DNA from: a virus
Virus record (IMG/VR): IMGVR_UViG_3300043466_003647
Location: 1 to 20,052 of that record
Strand: one strand, 5' to 3'
Length of the DNA stretch: 20,052 nucleotides
The notes below the pieces were generated by a model, which saw nothing but the letters and a program-made list of their open reading frames with translations, was not told where the DNA came from and made no database searches. Of the stretch, positions 1 to 8,313 are shown piece after piece; position 1 is the stretch's first letter, and every line of letters starts with the position of its first letter. The position numbers and the translations under genes were made by a program.

Positions 1-2
1 AT

Positions 3-317
3 TTCCAAAACTTTCAATCGTCAGGTATGGTAGTTAAAAAAGAAATAATTGAAGACTTTGGAGGATTTAAAACAAATTTCAAGTTAACATTTGTATATGA
101 ATTTTTACTTCGATTAACTTTTAATTCATTAAAAATAATGACAATACCTAAAATTGGTTATAAGCATACTAATTTGAGAGACGGTTCAATATTCTGGAAT
201 TACAAATATGGTGATGAGACAATGACTGAAAATGAGGTAAAATTTTGGATAGAATCAGCTAAAAAAGAATATTTTTTTATTGATGAAAGACCATTAACAT
301 TTGAAAATAATGTTTAA
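3..317 (+). CDS. C-terminal end of a probable glycosyltransferase (partial)
   Basis: The reading frame is open from base 3, so the first internal ATG (27) is probably not the start and the gene begins left of the window. About 104 residues are visible. The visible part has a KKEIIEDFGGF segment, then YEFLLRL and a KIMTIPKIGYKH strand. This resembles the C-terminal half of family 2 (GT-A) glycosyltransferases, where a KKE..E..GGFD-like loop precedes an acidic/YEFLLR helix. Such enzymes transfer a sugar from a nucleotide sugar and could modify virion proteins, DNA or host surface glycans. The catalytic DxD region would lie upstream and cannot be checked. The stop codon overlaps the next ATG by one base (TAATG), which implies translational coupling with the sigma-like gene. 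The family call rests on pattern memory only. Confidence 0.5.
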   Translation, partial: FQNFQSSGMVVKKEIIEDFGGFKTNFKLTFVYEFLLRLTFNSLKIMTIPKIGYKHTNLRDGSIFWNYKYGDETMTENEVKFWIESAKKEYFFIDERPLTFENNV

Positions 318-1072
318 TGTTATTGGCAGTATCAAGTGGTAACACTAATGAAACTGTAGAAATAAGAAAAAGAGGACGACCAGTAAAACAAAACGTATAT
401 TTTGACATTGTTCAAGAAGATGCTGTAAAAAAGTTTTTAGCTGAACCGTCTTGGGAAGGGCGTAATGAAATTTATAATCAATATTTACGTAAACCCTTCG
501 ATAAAATGATATCGTCAATTATTAGACGATATAAATTATACAGAATCAATATGGACTTTCAAGAAGTTCATAATGATACCCATTCATTCTTAATGACTAA
601 ACTTGAAAAGTATAAGCCTGATATTGATAAAAAGGCTTATTCTTATTTTGGCACTATATGTAAAAATTATCTTATGGGCCAAAGAATGAAAGACCAGAAG
701 GAACAAAACCGTAAAATTATTTATGATGATGTTTCAAGTGATTTAGAAGAAGATGATAGATATTCATACCAAATTGATGAAGACTATATAGATTCAAGCG
801 TAGTTATTGAAAAGTTTATAATTAAAGTTGAGTTATTTATTAAAGAAAATAATTTGAATGAAAATGAAATAAAACTTGGTTATGCTTTAATAGATATTTT
901 TAAAAATTATAATCAGATATTTATAGATAGTAATAATAACAAATTTAATAAAAATTTAGTTCTCTTAAATTTAAGAGAAATGACAAACTTAAATACTAAA
1001 GAAATAAGAGCCGCTATAAAAAAATATAAAAAAATCTATGGTAATATTGTATCAGATTTAATAAATGATTAA
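317..1072 (+). CDS. gp55-like late-transcription sigma factor
   Basis: A 251-residue protein. Residues about 50-130 have the layout of T4 gp55, the late sigma factor that redirects host RNA polymerase to late promoters: a helical stretch (KPFDKMISSIIRRYKLY), an acidic helix (FQEVHNDTHSFLMTKLEKY), then a segment like a sigma region 2 core (KKAYSYFGTICKNYLMGQR) followed by a charged linker. T4 gp55 has the equivalent series: a Phe-Asp-Glu-x-Lys-Tyr segment, a short AY helix with aromatic residues, then a Lys/Arg/Glu run. The protein is longer than T4 gp55 (about 185 aa). It has an N-terminal basic KRGRP element at residues 18-22 that resembles an AT-hook, and an extra C-terminal basic helical region. 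It sits first in a run of virion genes. I am confident it is sigma-like and less so that it is the strict gp55 orthologue. Confidence 0.65.
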   Translation: MLLAVSSGNTNETVEIRKRGRPVKQNVYFDIVQEDAVKKFLAEPSWEGRNEIYNQYLRKPFDKMISSIIRRYKLYRINMDFQEVHNDTHSFLMTKLEKYKPDIDKKAYSYFGTICKNYLMGQRMKDQKEQNRKIIYDDVSSDLEEDDRYSYQIDEDYIDSSVVIEKFIIKVELFIKENNLNENEIKLGYALIDIFKNYNQIFIDSNNNKFNKNLVLLNLREMTNLNTKEIRAAIKKYKKIYGNIVSDLIND

Positions 1073-1078
1073 TTGATA

Positions 1079-1086
1079 TATTTATA
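1079..1086 (+). promoter_or_regulatory. TATTTATA box before the 121-aa gene
   Basis: TATTTATA lies four bases before ATG 1091. It is the same octamer as in the leader boxes of the 5105 and 17253 genes, but the flanking sequence is not conserved, so support is weak. Confidence 0.25.
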
Positions 1087-1090
1087 TAGT

Positions 1091-1456
1091 ATGGCTAATA
1101 TAAAAAAAGAAATCGCGTTAAGTAAAGAATCAATTTTAGCAGTTCTTCAAGAGGTCTACAATGAAATTGTTGAACAACGTAATACAGCTGTTAGAATTCA
1201 AAATAAAATGCTTGCAATGATGAAAGAACCTGAAGATATGCAACTTATTGGTCCAATTATTAAAGAGCAGCAAAAAATAATTAATGATTGTGTTGAAAAA
1301 AAACTTTCACTATCAAAAATTCAATCAACATTGTGGCAAAAAACTGCATCACAAAATGAATCATTTACAATAAATGATATTGATGAAAGTGTATTACAAA
1401 AAGCTATTAATACTAAAACTGATACTGAAATAAAAAGTTATACAATAAGAGAATAA
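1091..1456 (+). CDS. Small coiled-coil protein of unknown function
   Basis: I do not recognise this 121-residue protein. An in-frame TTG lies further upstream at 1073, but ATG 1091 is the better start because MANIKKEI then begins the helical part and the AT-rich box at 1079-1086 falls just before it. Residues about 10-95 read as long amphipathic helices (ILAVLQEVYNEIVEQRN, IIKEQQKIINDCVEKKL), which suggests a coiled-coil or helical-bundle assembly protein. It lies between the sigma-like gene and a large virion gene, with one base between its stop and the next ATG. A tail or baseplate assembly role is possible from position only. Confidence 0.55.
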   Translation: MANIKKEIALSKESILAVLQEVYNEIVEQRNTAVRIQNKMLAMMKEPEDMQLIGPIIKEQQKIINDCVEKKLSLSKIQSTLWQKTASQNESFTINDIDESVLQKAINTKTDTEIKSYTIRE

Positions 1457-1457
1457 A

Positions 1458-3359
1458 ATGGCTGAAGCGTCTCTTGATTTACAAAATGGGTATAAGGTTA
1501 TTAATTCTAAAATTAAATCTTCAAGAACTTATTTGGAGGTAAAAAAAGATGCTGAAAAAATACGTAAAGAACAAAATGATAATTTAGAACAGTTAAAAAA
1601 AAATGTAACTACAAATATTGAGGATTTAAAAAACTCAAAAAAAAGATACCAGAGAGAAATTAAAACACAATTAGACCATATGTTAGATATTATTAAATCT
1701 AATAATGGTTCTGGTAATGATACTATTAGATATATAAAAAAAACATTTGTAGAAACTGCAGTTAGAATATCTCCAAAAATTAAAGATATTTTAATTAGTG
1801 AAAGTATTAAAGCCCTTGGTTGTTCGCAACAACAAAAATATGGTAATCAAACTTTTTATATTAAGGTTGGTAGCATTGATATTCAAAACTTATTAAAAAC
1901 AAATCCTAAAGATACTTTAGGGTCTTTATTCTATGAGAAAAATCCACCTATTAAAGGTAATATTCCATATTCAATGAATAGAGAGTTATGGGATAGACTA
2001 CAACAACTAAACACTACAGTATCTTATTTTGGAGCATCAGGTCAAAAATTATTTGATATAACTTATGTTGATACTGATGGAACAAACCTTGGAGATTTTT
2101 ATAAAATAGATTTAGATAATAGATTAAATGGCGTAAATAAAGTAGCTGATTTTATTTTAGATTATTACTCTTCAATACAAATTGTTGATACTAATAATTT
2201 ATTTGCTCAACTTATGAACCAGTTAAGTGGGGCAATAAGTTTTCAAGCTAATCTTGGAGTTACAGAAATTAATGAAAAAAATACATTTTTATTAATATTA
2301 CAAAGAATTTTAGGATTATGTTTTGATAGTAGACAACAAATTGATGTTTCAGGTAATGCTAAAATAGGTGAACTCGATAGTGTTGATGATAGCTTTTTTG
2401 AATTAACAAATATTGATTTACGTAATCTTGAAGATAATTTATCTAATATTCAAAATGGTGTTGTTGAGTTTGAAGATTGTGGAACTGTTAAATTACCAGT
2501 AAATAGTCAAGATGTCATTGATGGGTTATTAAAATTAAATGGAAATCTGACACTACAAGAAGAAGAAGCTGCCATAATGTCATTAACTGAAACCTTAACA
2601 AATAATCCAAATTGGAATTTATTGGTTCCGAATATTGATATTAATTTAACAGTTAATTTACAGTTTATAAAAGATTTGCCAAAAGCAATATTTACGGCCT
2701 TATTAACCCCAAAAGTATTATTACCATTATTTATTATGTCCAAAGCTATCAAACAGAATATTGTTGATAGTGTTGAAACAATTTTAGATTTTCTAAAGAC
2801 TTTTAAAACCTATGTAATTAATGTAATGTCAAAAATTGGTTCATTGTTTATTGAACAATTATTTGAGATTATTAAAAAGGATATAAAAGTATTAATATCA
2901 ACAATTTTAAAAGACATAACTAAAGAGAAAATTTTAAAAAAATATACAATAGTCTTAAAACTTGTGTCAGTAATATTAGTAGTTGCAAATTTTGTTCAAG
3001 ATTATCGAAAATGTAAAAGTGTTATTGATGATATATTAAATTTGTTAAATTTAGCATCAAAATCTTCAGGATTTTCAATTCCAGCACCAATATTAGCCGC
3101 AACCGAATTACTTGAAGGGTTTTCAGTTCAAAGAGCCTTTATTAATGTAATTGATGAATATCAAAAACTTGGATTGCCAACTGGACCTATGCCTGATGGA
3201 AGTCCTAACTTAATGTTACAAGCGAAATTTGCAGAGATTTTTAGTATACAAAAAGAAGAAAATGAAAATGGTAAAGTACAAGTATTTATAAAACCATTAA
3301 CTGTTACTCCAGCAGGATTAACACTTCCAGCTGGAAATATTTTTGGTAAAAAATTATAA
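1458..3359 (+). CDS. Large probable virion/baseplate-associated protein, function unknown
   Basis: A 633-residue protein with no family I can name. Residues 25-80 are a charged coiled coil. The middle (about 100-400) is mixed alpha/beta with Asn-rich loops. Residues 405-435 (AIFTALLTPKVLLPLFIM) and 497-513 (IVLKLVSVILVVANFV) are strongly hydrophobic and could be membrane-active or buried helices. Between them is an amphipathic helical array (436-495). The C-terminal part has a Gly/Pro loop GLPTGPMPDGSPN at about 572-584 and ends in a Pro/Gly/Leu-rich beta-like tail. The gene is transcribed with the gp5-like spike gene, separated only by a 65-aa ORF, so a hub, tail-tip or tape-measure-adjacent role is a reasonable inference. 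The hydrophobic helices would also suit a protein that touches the host inner membrane during injection. Confidence 0.6.
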   Translation: MAEASLDLQNGYKVINSKIKSSRTYLEVKKDAEKIRKEQNDNLEQLKKNVTTNIEDLKNSKKRYQREIKTQLDHMLDIIKSNNGSGNDTIRYIKKTFVETAVRISPKIKDILISESIKALGCSQQQKYGNQTFYIKVGSIDIQNLLKTNPKDTLGSLFYEKNPPIKGNIPYSMNRELWDRLQQLNTTVSYFGASGQKLFDITYVDTDGTNLGDFYKIDLDNRLNGVNKVADFILDYYSSIQIVDTNNLFAQLMNQLSGAISFQANLGVTEINEKNTFLLILQRILGLCFDSRQQIDVSGNAKIGELDSVDDSFFELTNIDLRNLEDNLSNIQNGVVEFEDCGTVKLPVNSQDVIDGLLKLNGNLTLQEEEAAIMSLTETLTNNPNWNLLVPNIDINLTVNLQFIKDLPKAIFTALLTPKVLLPLFIMSKAIKQNIVDSVETILDFLKTFKTYVINVMSKIGSLFIEQLFEIIKKDIKVLISTILKDITKEKILKKYTIVLKLVSVILVVANFVQDYRKCKSVIDDILNLLNLASKSSGFSIPAPILAATELLEGFSVQRAFINVIDEYQKLGLPTGPMPDGSPNLMLQAKFAEIFSIQKEENENGKVQVFIKPLTVTPAGLTLPAGNIFGKKL

Positions 3360-3360
3360 C

Positions 3361-3558
3361 ATGGATAACAGAGAAAAACTTAATGAAATATTATCAAATA
3401 TTAAAGAAAGTACAAATAGTGACTTAGTATTTGGTTTGAAGTATTTAAATGAAGAATTTGAAAATACTAAACACATTATTATTAGTCAAACTGAGTATTT
3501 AGACAAAGTTGAATTATTATATAATAAATTATTAAAAGAAATTGAAAGCCGAAGTTAA
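3361..3558 (+). CDS. Small helical protein, unknown function
   Basis: A 65-residue protein starting at ATG 3361, two bases after the stop of the 633-aa gene. An in-frame TTG at 3343 would overlap that gene and is less likely. The sequence is acidic and helical (REKLNEILSNIKE, YLDKVELLYNKLLKEIE), consistent with a small coiled coil. Its stop overlaps the next start in a TAATG junction, so it is probably translationally coupled to the gp5-like baseplate gene and may be a chaperone or small structural partner. No family was recognised. Confidence 0.55.
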   Translation: MDNREKLNEILSNIKESTNSDLVFGLKYLNEEFENTKHIIISQTEYLDKVELLYNKLLKEIESRS

Positions 3559-5081
3559 TGTCATTAAAAAATAAAATAATATCATCAGGTATAGTAATTG
3601 ATAATGAAGACCCAATGCGCCTTAATCGAATTAGGGTTCAATTAGATACTGTTAATTATGAGTCAGTAATTAACTCAGTTCCCGATACATATAATGGTAA
3701 ACAAACAAAAGATTTATCTAAAACACCAATAGATTTATTACCTGAATTTAAATGGTCAAAAATTGACCCATTATGTTTTTTACCATTCATACCATTATAT
3801 TTAAATATACTACCTAAAAATGGTGAATATGTAAATATAATATATCCAAATGTTGAATACAAATATACTGAACAATATTATATTAAAGGTCCAATTTCTT
3901 CACCTTTAACAATGAATTTTGAAGATGGTAATACATCAAGAATGTTTACTACAAGGGAACGTGTTAAAACAACAATAACCCCTAATAATTCAAAAACTGA
4001 GGGGATATTTGCAGACTATGATGATGTGCAAATTTTTGGTAGAGGTACTGCAGATTTAATTATTAAAGATAATGATTTGATTTTTAGAGCAGGTAGAAGT
4101 ACTAATATTCCTAATAATAGTAATACAATTTTAGAAGGTAAAAATACAAGAAGTTTTCTACAATTGTCAAATTTTAATACAAGACTTAATTATTTGGGAA
4201 ATAATGAAAGATTAACATTGTTACCAGATGATAGTTATGTTAAAACTTTAATTGAATGGTCTATAATAAACCCTGAAAACCAGTTTAATAATTTCAATGC
4301 TGTAATTAATTTTTACAAATTAGTACCTAAATCAGGGTATACTTGTAATAATTTAGAAATTGATTCAATTATAGAATCTGTAGATACCTCATTAATTACC
4401 ACAATGAATTTTAATGGTACTAAAGATGAAATAGTCATTCAAATAAATAAATTTTTGACACAAATAAATGATGGAAATTTAAATATTAAACCTTATCCAA
4501 GGATAAGTGTTAATAACCAATTTCCATGTTATTTTAGACCATCACAATTAACTTATAAATGGTTACAAAATACTACAAGTTCTGGTACTTCTGAGTATTT
4601 TAATGTTTCCAGTTTTTATGAATCAATACAATTCAAAACTTTAATTGGGTCGGGACTTATTTACTCAAATAAGCTTGTTGGTAAGCAACAAAAAGTAAAA
4701 ATTATTTCAGAAAAAAAATATTCAGAAAATAATATATCAACAACATATGGAATACTTGGTGCTGATAAATTATTATTTTTATCGCATGAATCTGAAATAC
4801 CTGATAAAAGAAAAATAAATTTAGGGCAAAATACTTTATTAGGTATTGACCAAAGTAAACTAATTGAAGATATTGTTCCAAATACAAATGCATTTGTTCG
4901 TGGTGAACAATTAATTACATTTATGAATCTTATGACAAAATTTTTAATAGCACATACACATGCATTTCCTGGATTACCACCAGTGCCAATTGCTACTGAC
5001 GGTACAAACATTCAAGAAATTTTAACAGCATTGCAAAACGCTCCTAATACGATTTTAAATCAAAATATTAGAATAAACTAA
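3558..5081 (+). CDS. gp5-like baseplate hub/central spike protein
   Basis: A 507-residue protein. Residues about 8-30 (SSGIVIDNEDPMRLNRIRVQ) match the opening strands of the OB-fold of phage spike proteins such as T4 gp5 N-domain and P2 gpV, in which a G.V.DN.DP....R.RV pattern is typical. The fold continues through W66, DP (70-71), the LPKNGEYVNIIYP strand (about 85-97) and YYIKGPIS (107-114). The C-terminal 62 residues (from about 446) hold a conserved-looking block: FVRGEQLITFMNLMTKFLIAH, a PFPGLPPVP-type loop, then an ATDGTN element and NIRIN end. No lysozyme domain is visible, unlike T4 gp5. The protein would form or cap the central hub that pierces the cell envelope. The transcript order (633-aa protein, 65-aa protein, this, 514-aa protein) supports a tail/baseplate module. 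Confidence 0.68.
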   Translation: MSLKNKIISSGIVIDNEDPMRLNRIRVQLDTVNYESVINSVPDTYNGKQTKDLSKTPIDLLPEFKWSKIDPLCFLPFIPLYLNILPKNGEYVNIIYPNVEYKYTEQYYIKGPISSPLTMNFEDGNTSRMFTTRERVKTTITPNNSKTEGIFADYDDVQIFGRGTADLIIKDNDLIFRAGRSTNIPNNSNTILEGKNTRSFLQLSNFNTRLNYLGNNERLTLLPDDSYVKTLIEWSIINPENQFNNFNAVINFYKLVPKSGYTCNNLEIDSIIESVDTSLITTMNFNGTKDEIVIQINKFLTQINDGNLNIKPYPRISVNNQFPCYFRPSQLTYKWLQNTTSSGTSEYFNVSSFYESIQFKTLIGSGLIYSNKLVGKQQKVKIISEKKYSENNISTTYGILGADKLLFLSHESEIPDKRKINLGQNTLLGIDQSKLIEDIVPNTNAFVRGEQLITFMNLMTKFLIAHTHAFPGLPPVPIATDGTNIQEILTALQNAPNTILNQNIRIN

Positions 5082-5089
5082 TATTGTGA

Positions 5090-5104
5090 TATTTATAATT
5101 AAAA
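5090..5104 (+). promoter_or_regulatory. TATTTATA leader box before the 514-aa structural gene
   Basis: TATTTATAATTAAAA directly precedes ATG 5105 and is identical over 15 bases to the minus-strand leader of the gene starting at 17253. Confidence 0.45.
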
Positions 5105-6649
5105 ATGTCAACACATAGGTCATATTTCAGCAAAAATAATACTTTAATTGCAGAATCTTTAGCAAATACTGGTAGAAATCCTGTGATTGATTTATATTTT
5201 GGGTCAGCATTAAATACTATAGCTCCAGCAGGATTTACAAGATTTATTTTCGATTTAGATTTAATACCACTACTTGAAAAAATTGTTTCTGGAGTTATTA
5301 GTACTGAATGTTCAAATTCAATGACACATACTCTTAATTTAACAAATACTATAAGATTTGATGATGATTTATTAAATGCTTATAACTCAGATATGAGAAG
5401 AAGGGCAACGTCATTTGATTTAATATTATTTAGAATCCCAAACAGTTGTTATCAACAATCAGGTAGCGTATTAACAACAACAACAACATTACCATGTAAT
5501 CCTGTACCACAAAATTGGGATGAAGGTGTTGGATATGATTACATTAATACTAAAAAAGCTATAAACGTTCCAACAGGATTTTCAGTATCGACACAACCAA
5601 AAATTGATAAAAATTATTCAACAAGACCCTCAAATTGGTATCAGACCGATAATTTAGATTTTTGGTCTGAACCTGGAATGTATAATAATAAAAATGAATC
5701 TTCATATGTTAATTATAACAATTTAGAAATAATTGATATCCAACATTTTGATTATGGTAATGAAGATATTAATTTTGATATGACTGATGAAATAAATGGA
5801 ATTTTAAATGGTACAATAACTGGTGTAACAGGTTGGGGTATAGCATTTAGACCAGATTTTGAATTAATTTCAGGATTAACATCAAATTATAGTGTATCAT
5901 TTTTCTCAAGACATACACAAACTTTTTATGAACCATATTTATTAACAACATATAATGATTTAATTGAAGATGATAGAAATTTATTTGTCGAAAAAATTCA
6001 AAATAAATTATATCTTTTTGCATATATAGATGGTGAATTAGTCAATTTAGATGAAAACCCAACAGTTAAAATACTTGATGCTAATGGTGAAGAAATTCCA
6101 GGGCTTAATAATATTCCATCTTGTCCAAGAACTAAAGGCGTTTATGAAGCAGTTATTCCACCAATATCTGGTTATACAACACCTTGCCAATTTACAGATT
6201 TATGGTCAAATATTATATACCAAGGTGTACGATTCCCAGACATTGAAAATGAGTTTATTTTACAGCCTTATAAAAACAGATTAATTATTGGTCCAGAATC
6301 AAGAGAGCCTTCAATTTTTGGATTTGATTTTTATGGTATTAAACAAGATGAAAAGATTTTAAATACCGAAATTAGAAAAGTTGGTGTAGTAATTAAAAAA
6401 GCATATTCAACCGCACAATTATTGCAAAATGTTGAAGCATATTACAGAGTCTATGTTAGAGAAGGTGAAACTGAAGTTCAAGTACAAGATTGGACAAAAA
6501 TTAATAGGTCACCTAATGAGTATTTCTTCATGTTTGATACTGTTGATAAAATACCAAATGAATATTTTATTGATATTAAAGTTAACACAAGTGGAGTTAC
6601 AGATATTTATAAAAGAACAATAAAATTTATGATAGTAAATAAAAAATAA
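5105..6649 (+). CDS. Virion structural protein with DNRLRE-like domain
   Basis: A 514-residue protein. Residues 25-60 (NPVIDLYFG, then FTRFIFDLDL) and 223-290 (INFDMTDEINGIL, GWGIAF, SVSFFSRHTQTFYEPYLLTTY) resemble the start and end of DNRLRE-type beta-sandwiches, where a D(V/M)T element, a GWGI strand and an F.SR......P.L...Y strand are typical. Residues 295-350 look like an Ig-like or carbohydrate-binding beta module, and 360-514 a further beta-rich region. There is a Thr run at about 123-128 and six cysteines. DNRLRE domains occur in secreted and cell-surface proteins, so an exposed tail or baseplate role is plausible. The start is ATG 5105, preceded by the TATTTATAATTAAAA leader box described separately. 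The exact virion position cannot be told from sequence. Confidence 0.55.
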   Translation: MSTHRSYFSKNNTLIAESLANTGRNPVIDLYFGSALNTIAPAGFTRFIFDLDLIPLLEKIVSGVISTECSNSMTHTLNLTNTIRFDDDLLNAYNSDMRRRATSFDLILFRIPNSCYQQSGSVLTTTTTLPCNPVPQNWDEGVGYDYINTKKAINVPTGFSVSTQPKIDKNYSTRPSNWYQTDNLDFWSEPGMYNNKNESSYVNYNNLEIIDIQHFDYGNEDINFDMTDEINGILNGTITGVTGWGIAFRPDFELISGLTSNYSVSFFSRHTQTFYEPYLLTTYNDLIEDDRNLFVEKIQNKLYLFAYIDGELVNLDENPTVKILDANGEEIPGLNNIPSCPRTKGVYEAVIPPISGYTTPCQFTDLWSNIIYQGVRFPDIENEFILQPYKNRLIIGPESREPSIFGFDFYGIKQDEKILNTEIRKVGVVIKKAYSTAQLLQNVEAYYRVYVREGETEVQVQDWTKINRSPNEYFFMFDTVDKIPNEYFIDIKVNTSGVTDIYKRTIKFMIVNKK

Positions 6650-6650
6650 T

Positions 6651-6953
6651 ATGAAAAAAAGAATTAGATTAACAGAAGCAGAATTAATAAAATTAATAAC
6701 TCGTGTTATAAATGAACAAAATGATGAATTAGAATCAGAATCAGAATTTTCTAATTCAGATTTATTAGAACTTATTGAATATCGTGCAGAAATTTATGAA
6801 ATGGCAAGTGATATCCTTGGGGAAGAAGCTATCCAGTATTCAACAGACGAAGTTTGTGAAAAATTAATGGAAACTGGTGAACGTAGTGCAAGACATTTAG
6901 CTAAAGAAATTAAACGTGTTGATTCAGAATTTAAAATGCATAAAAACAAGTAA
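6651..6953 (+). CDS. Small acidic protein with putative capsid-targeting N-terminus
   Basis: A 100-residue protein, acidic and helical, with no recognised fold. The N-terminus KRIRLTEAELIKLITRVINE (residues 3-22) closely parallels that of the next gene and of the minus-strand gene at 8819-9214. It ends with I-N-E, which fits the P3-P1 part of the T4 gp21 cleavage rule (Leu/Ile-x-Glu before a small residue), although here Gln follows. In T4, internal head proteins are directed into the prohead by a short N-terminal sequence that gp21 removes. By analogy this could be an internal head protein, which is inference. Translation starts directly after the 514-aa gene (stop at 6647-6649, ATG at 6651). 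Confidence 0.6.
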   Translation: MKKRIRLTEAELIKLITRVINEQNDELESESEFSNSDLLELIEYRAEIYEMASDILGEEAIQYSTDEVCEKLMETGERSARHLAKEIKRVDSEFKMHKNK

Positions 6954-6965
6954 AATTAGTATATA

Positions 6966-7817
6966 ATGAAAAATAAAATTAGAATTAGTGATTCAGAATT
7001 AGTAAAAATTATTAATAAAGTTTTAAAAGAAGACAAAAATGTAGAACATGCTAATTATATGTTCTTTGCAAATTTAAGTAAAATTATTGAAAAATGTGAA
7101 GAATTATTAAGTATGGATAAAGATTTAATTGATGTAATTTTGGAAAAAGGCCATGATTGGGCTGATGACCACTTATCATCTGCAGCTGAAAATATTGACC
7201 AAGTATATGAGTTTTTAAAAGGTGAAGTTGATAAGAAAAGTGAATATGTGGATTATGAAGATGTTGATGATATGAAAGCTTTAAAAGAGTCAAATTTAAA
7301 TTTTTTTAATGGTAAACCAATATCATTAATTAGAAGACGTATTAATACAAAATTTAATATTAATACAAATAAAATTGAAAAAGTTTTTGAAGATGAAATT
7401 ATTGAAGGTAGAATTATTGAAGAATCTAAAAACAATATTACATCAAAACCATTTTTAAAGGTTAAATATTCAACTGGTAATTTAGATAAAACAACTTCAA
7501 TATTTTTTAATTCAGAAACTGGTAAATATGTAGATGTAAATTCAGTTAATAAATATGAATTTATGCCACTAAATGAAACTGATAGTAAAATTTTAAAGGT
7601 TTTTAAAAATATTCAAAGTAAGTTTGATGATATTAATTTAATTAATGAAGGTCGTAAAAAATCTGGAACTAAACTTTGTGCAAGAGGTAAATCTGCAGCA
7701 AAAGCTAAATTTAAAGTTTATCCCAGCGCATATGCGAATGGATACGGAGTTCAGGTTTGTAAAGGTAAAAAACCTGGATTAGATGGTAAAAAAAGATGTT
7801 CACCACCATATTGTTAA
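6966..7817 (+). CDS. Candidate internal head protein with basic Cys-rich C-terminal domain
   Basis: A 283-residue protein in three parts. Residues 4-22 (KIRISDSELVKIINKVLKE) repeat the N-terminal signature of the neighbouring 100-aa gene. Residues about 25-225 are acidic, helical and then beta-rich (IIEGRIIEE, FLKVKYSTG). Residues 229-283 are strongly basic, with 12 Lys, 3 Arg and only 1 Asp. They contain LCARGKSAAKAKFKVYPSAY, a motif I associate with small phage proteins of unknown function, and four cysteines (238, 265, 278, 283). The junction is NLINE-G at 224-229, which matches the Leu/Ile-x-Glu/Gly type of site cut by T4-like prohead proteases, so the basic tail may be released inside the maturing head. 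The gene is the last of the plus-strand run and ends before a strong terminator. Confidence 0.62.
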   Translation: MKNKIRISDSELVKIINKVLKEDKNVEHANYMFFANLSKIIEKCEELLSMDKDLIDVILEKGHDWADDHLSSAAENIDQVYEFLKGEVDKKSEYVDYEDVDDMKALKESNLNFFNGKPISLIRRRINTKFNINTNKIEKVFEDEIIEGRIIEESKNNITSKPFLKVKYSTGNLDKTTSIFFNSETGKYVDVNSVNKYEFMPLNETDSKILKVFKNIQSKFDDINLINEGRKKSGTKLCARGKSAAKAKFKVYPSAYANGYGVQVCKGKKPGLDGKKRCSPPYC

Positions 7818-7834
7818 TGAATCGAGTGAATAAT

Positions 7835-7872
7835 TAAATAAAAAGGCCCCATTTTAGGGGCCTTTTTATTTA
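7835..7872. terminator. Bidirectional intrinsic terminator
   Basis: A perfect 16-bp inverted repeat (TAAATAAAAAGGCCCC at 7835-7850 and its complement at 7857-7872) encloses a 6-nt loop. The GGCCCC/GGGGCC core is flanked by A and T runs on either side, so both strands give a GC-rich hairpin followed by U residues. It lies between the ends of two convergent genes. The stop codon of the minus-strand FKBP gene (7870-7872) is inside the stem. Confidence 0.93.
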
Positions 7873-8301
7873 TGAAGATATCACATTCAAAACTTCTAAA
7901 TCAAATATTAAAGTTTTTCCAGCCATTGGATGATTACCATCAATCTTAACTGTGGTATCATTAATTTCTAAAACTTTAACACTAATTGGCCCCCACGGAG
8001 CATTTGCTTGCAACATTTCACCAATAGTAACAGTTTCAGGAACTGAACTTTTTGGAACTTCAATTATTAAAGATTCAATAACATCACCATAAGCTTCTGA
8101 AGGTTCAAGTTCAATAGTTTTAGCTTCACCAATTGACATACCAACAAGATTATCTTCAAAACCTTTAATTAATCTACCTTCACCAAGTGTAACAGTTAAA
8201 GGTTCTCTACCTTCAGTTTTTGATGTATCAAATACTGAACCATCTTGAAATCTACCAGTGTAATTTACAACAACTGTGTCTCCTAATTTAATTTTATCCA
8301 T
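7870..8301 (-). CDS. SlyD-like FKBP-type peptidyl-prolyl cis-trans isomerase
   Basis: A 143-residue protein with the two-lobe layout of SlyD-like FKBPs. The N-terminal FKBP part has GDTVVVNYTGRFQDGSVFDT (7-26), GEGRLIKGFEDNLVGM (40-55) and EPSEAYGD (66-73). An insert-in-flap region follows at about 74-120. The FKBP fold closes with NHPMAGKTLIFDLEVL (123-138), which is typical of the family. It lacks the His/Cys-rich metal-binding tail of E. coli SlyD. The enzyme catalyses proline isomerisation and the flap domain gives chaperone activity, here probably in the host cytoplasm. A phage copy beside structural genes may help fold an abundant virion protein. The start is ATG 8301, with the motif AATAAATA at 8313-8306 four bases upstream. 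Confidence 0.94.
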   Translation of the reverse strand: MDKIKLGDTVVVNYTGRFQDGSVFDTSKTEGREPLTVTLGEGRLIKGFEDNLVGMSIGEAKTIELEPSEAYGDVIESLIIEVPKSSVPETVTIGEMLQANAPWGPISVKVLEINDTTVKIDGNHPMAGKTLIFDLEVLNVISS

Positions 8302-8305
8302 AATA

Positions 8306-8313
8306 TATTTATT
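8306..8313 (-). promoter_or_regulatory. Possible T4-late-type promoter box before the FKBP gene
   Basis: On the minus strand the sequence reads AATAAATA, one base from the T4 late promoter consensus TATAAATA and fitting the looser NATAAATA form. It is only four bases from the ATG. In such AT-rich DNA a chance match is quite possible. Confidence 0.35.

Noticed and set aside
4661-5011. Minus-strand 116-codon frame inside the gp5-like gene
   Set aside because: Antisense to a conserved C-terminal block, with no sign of its own start region.
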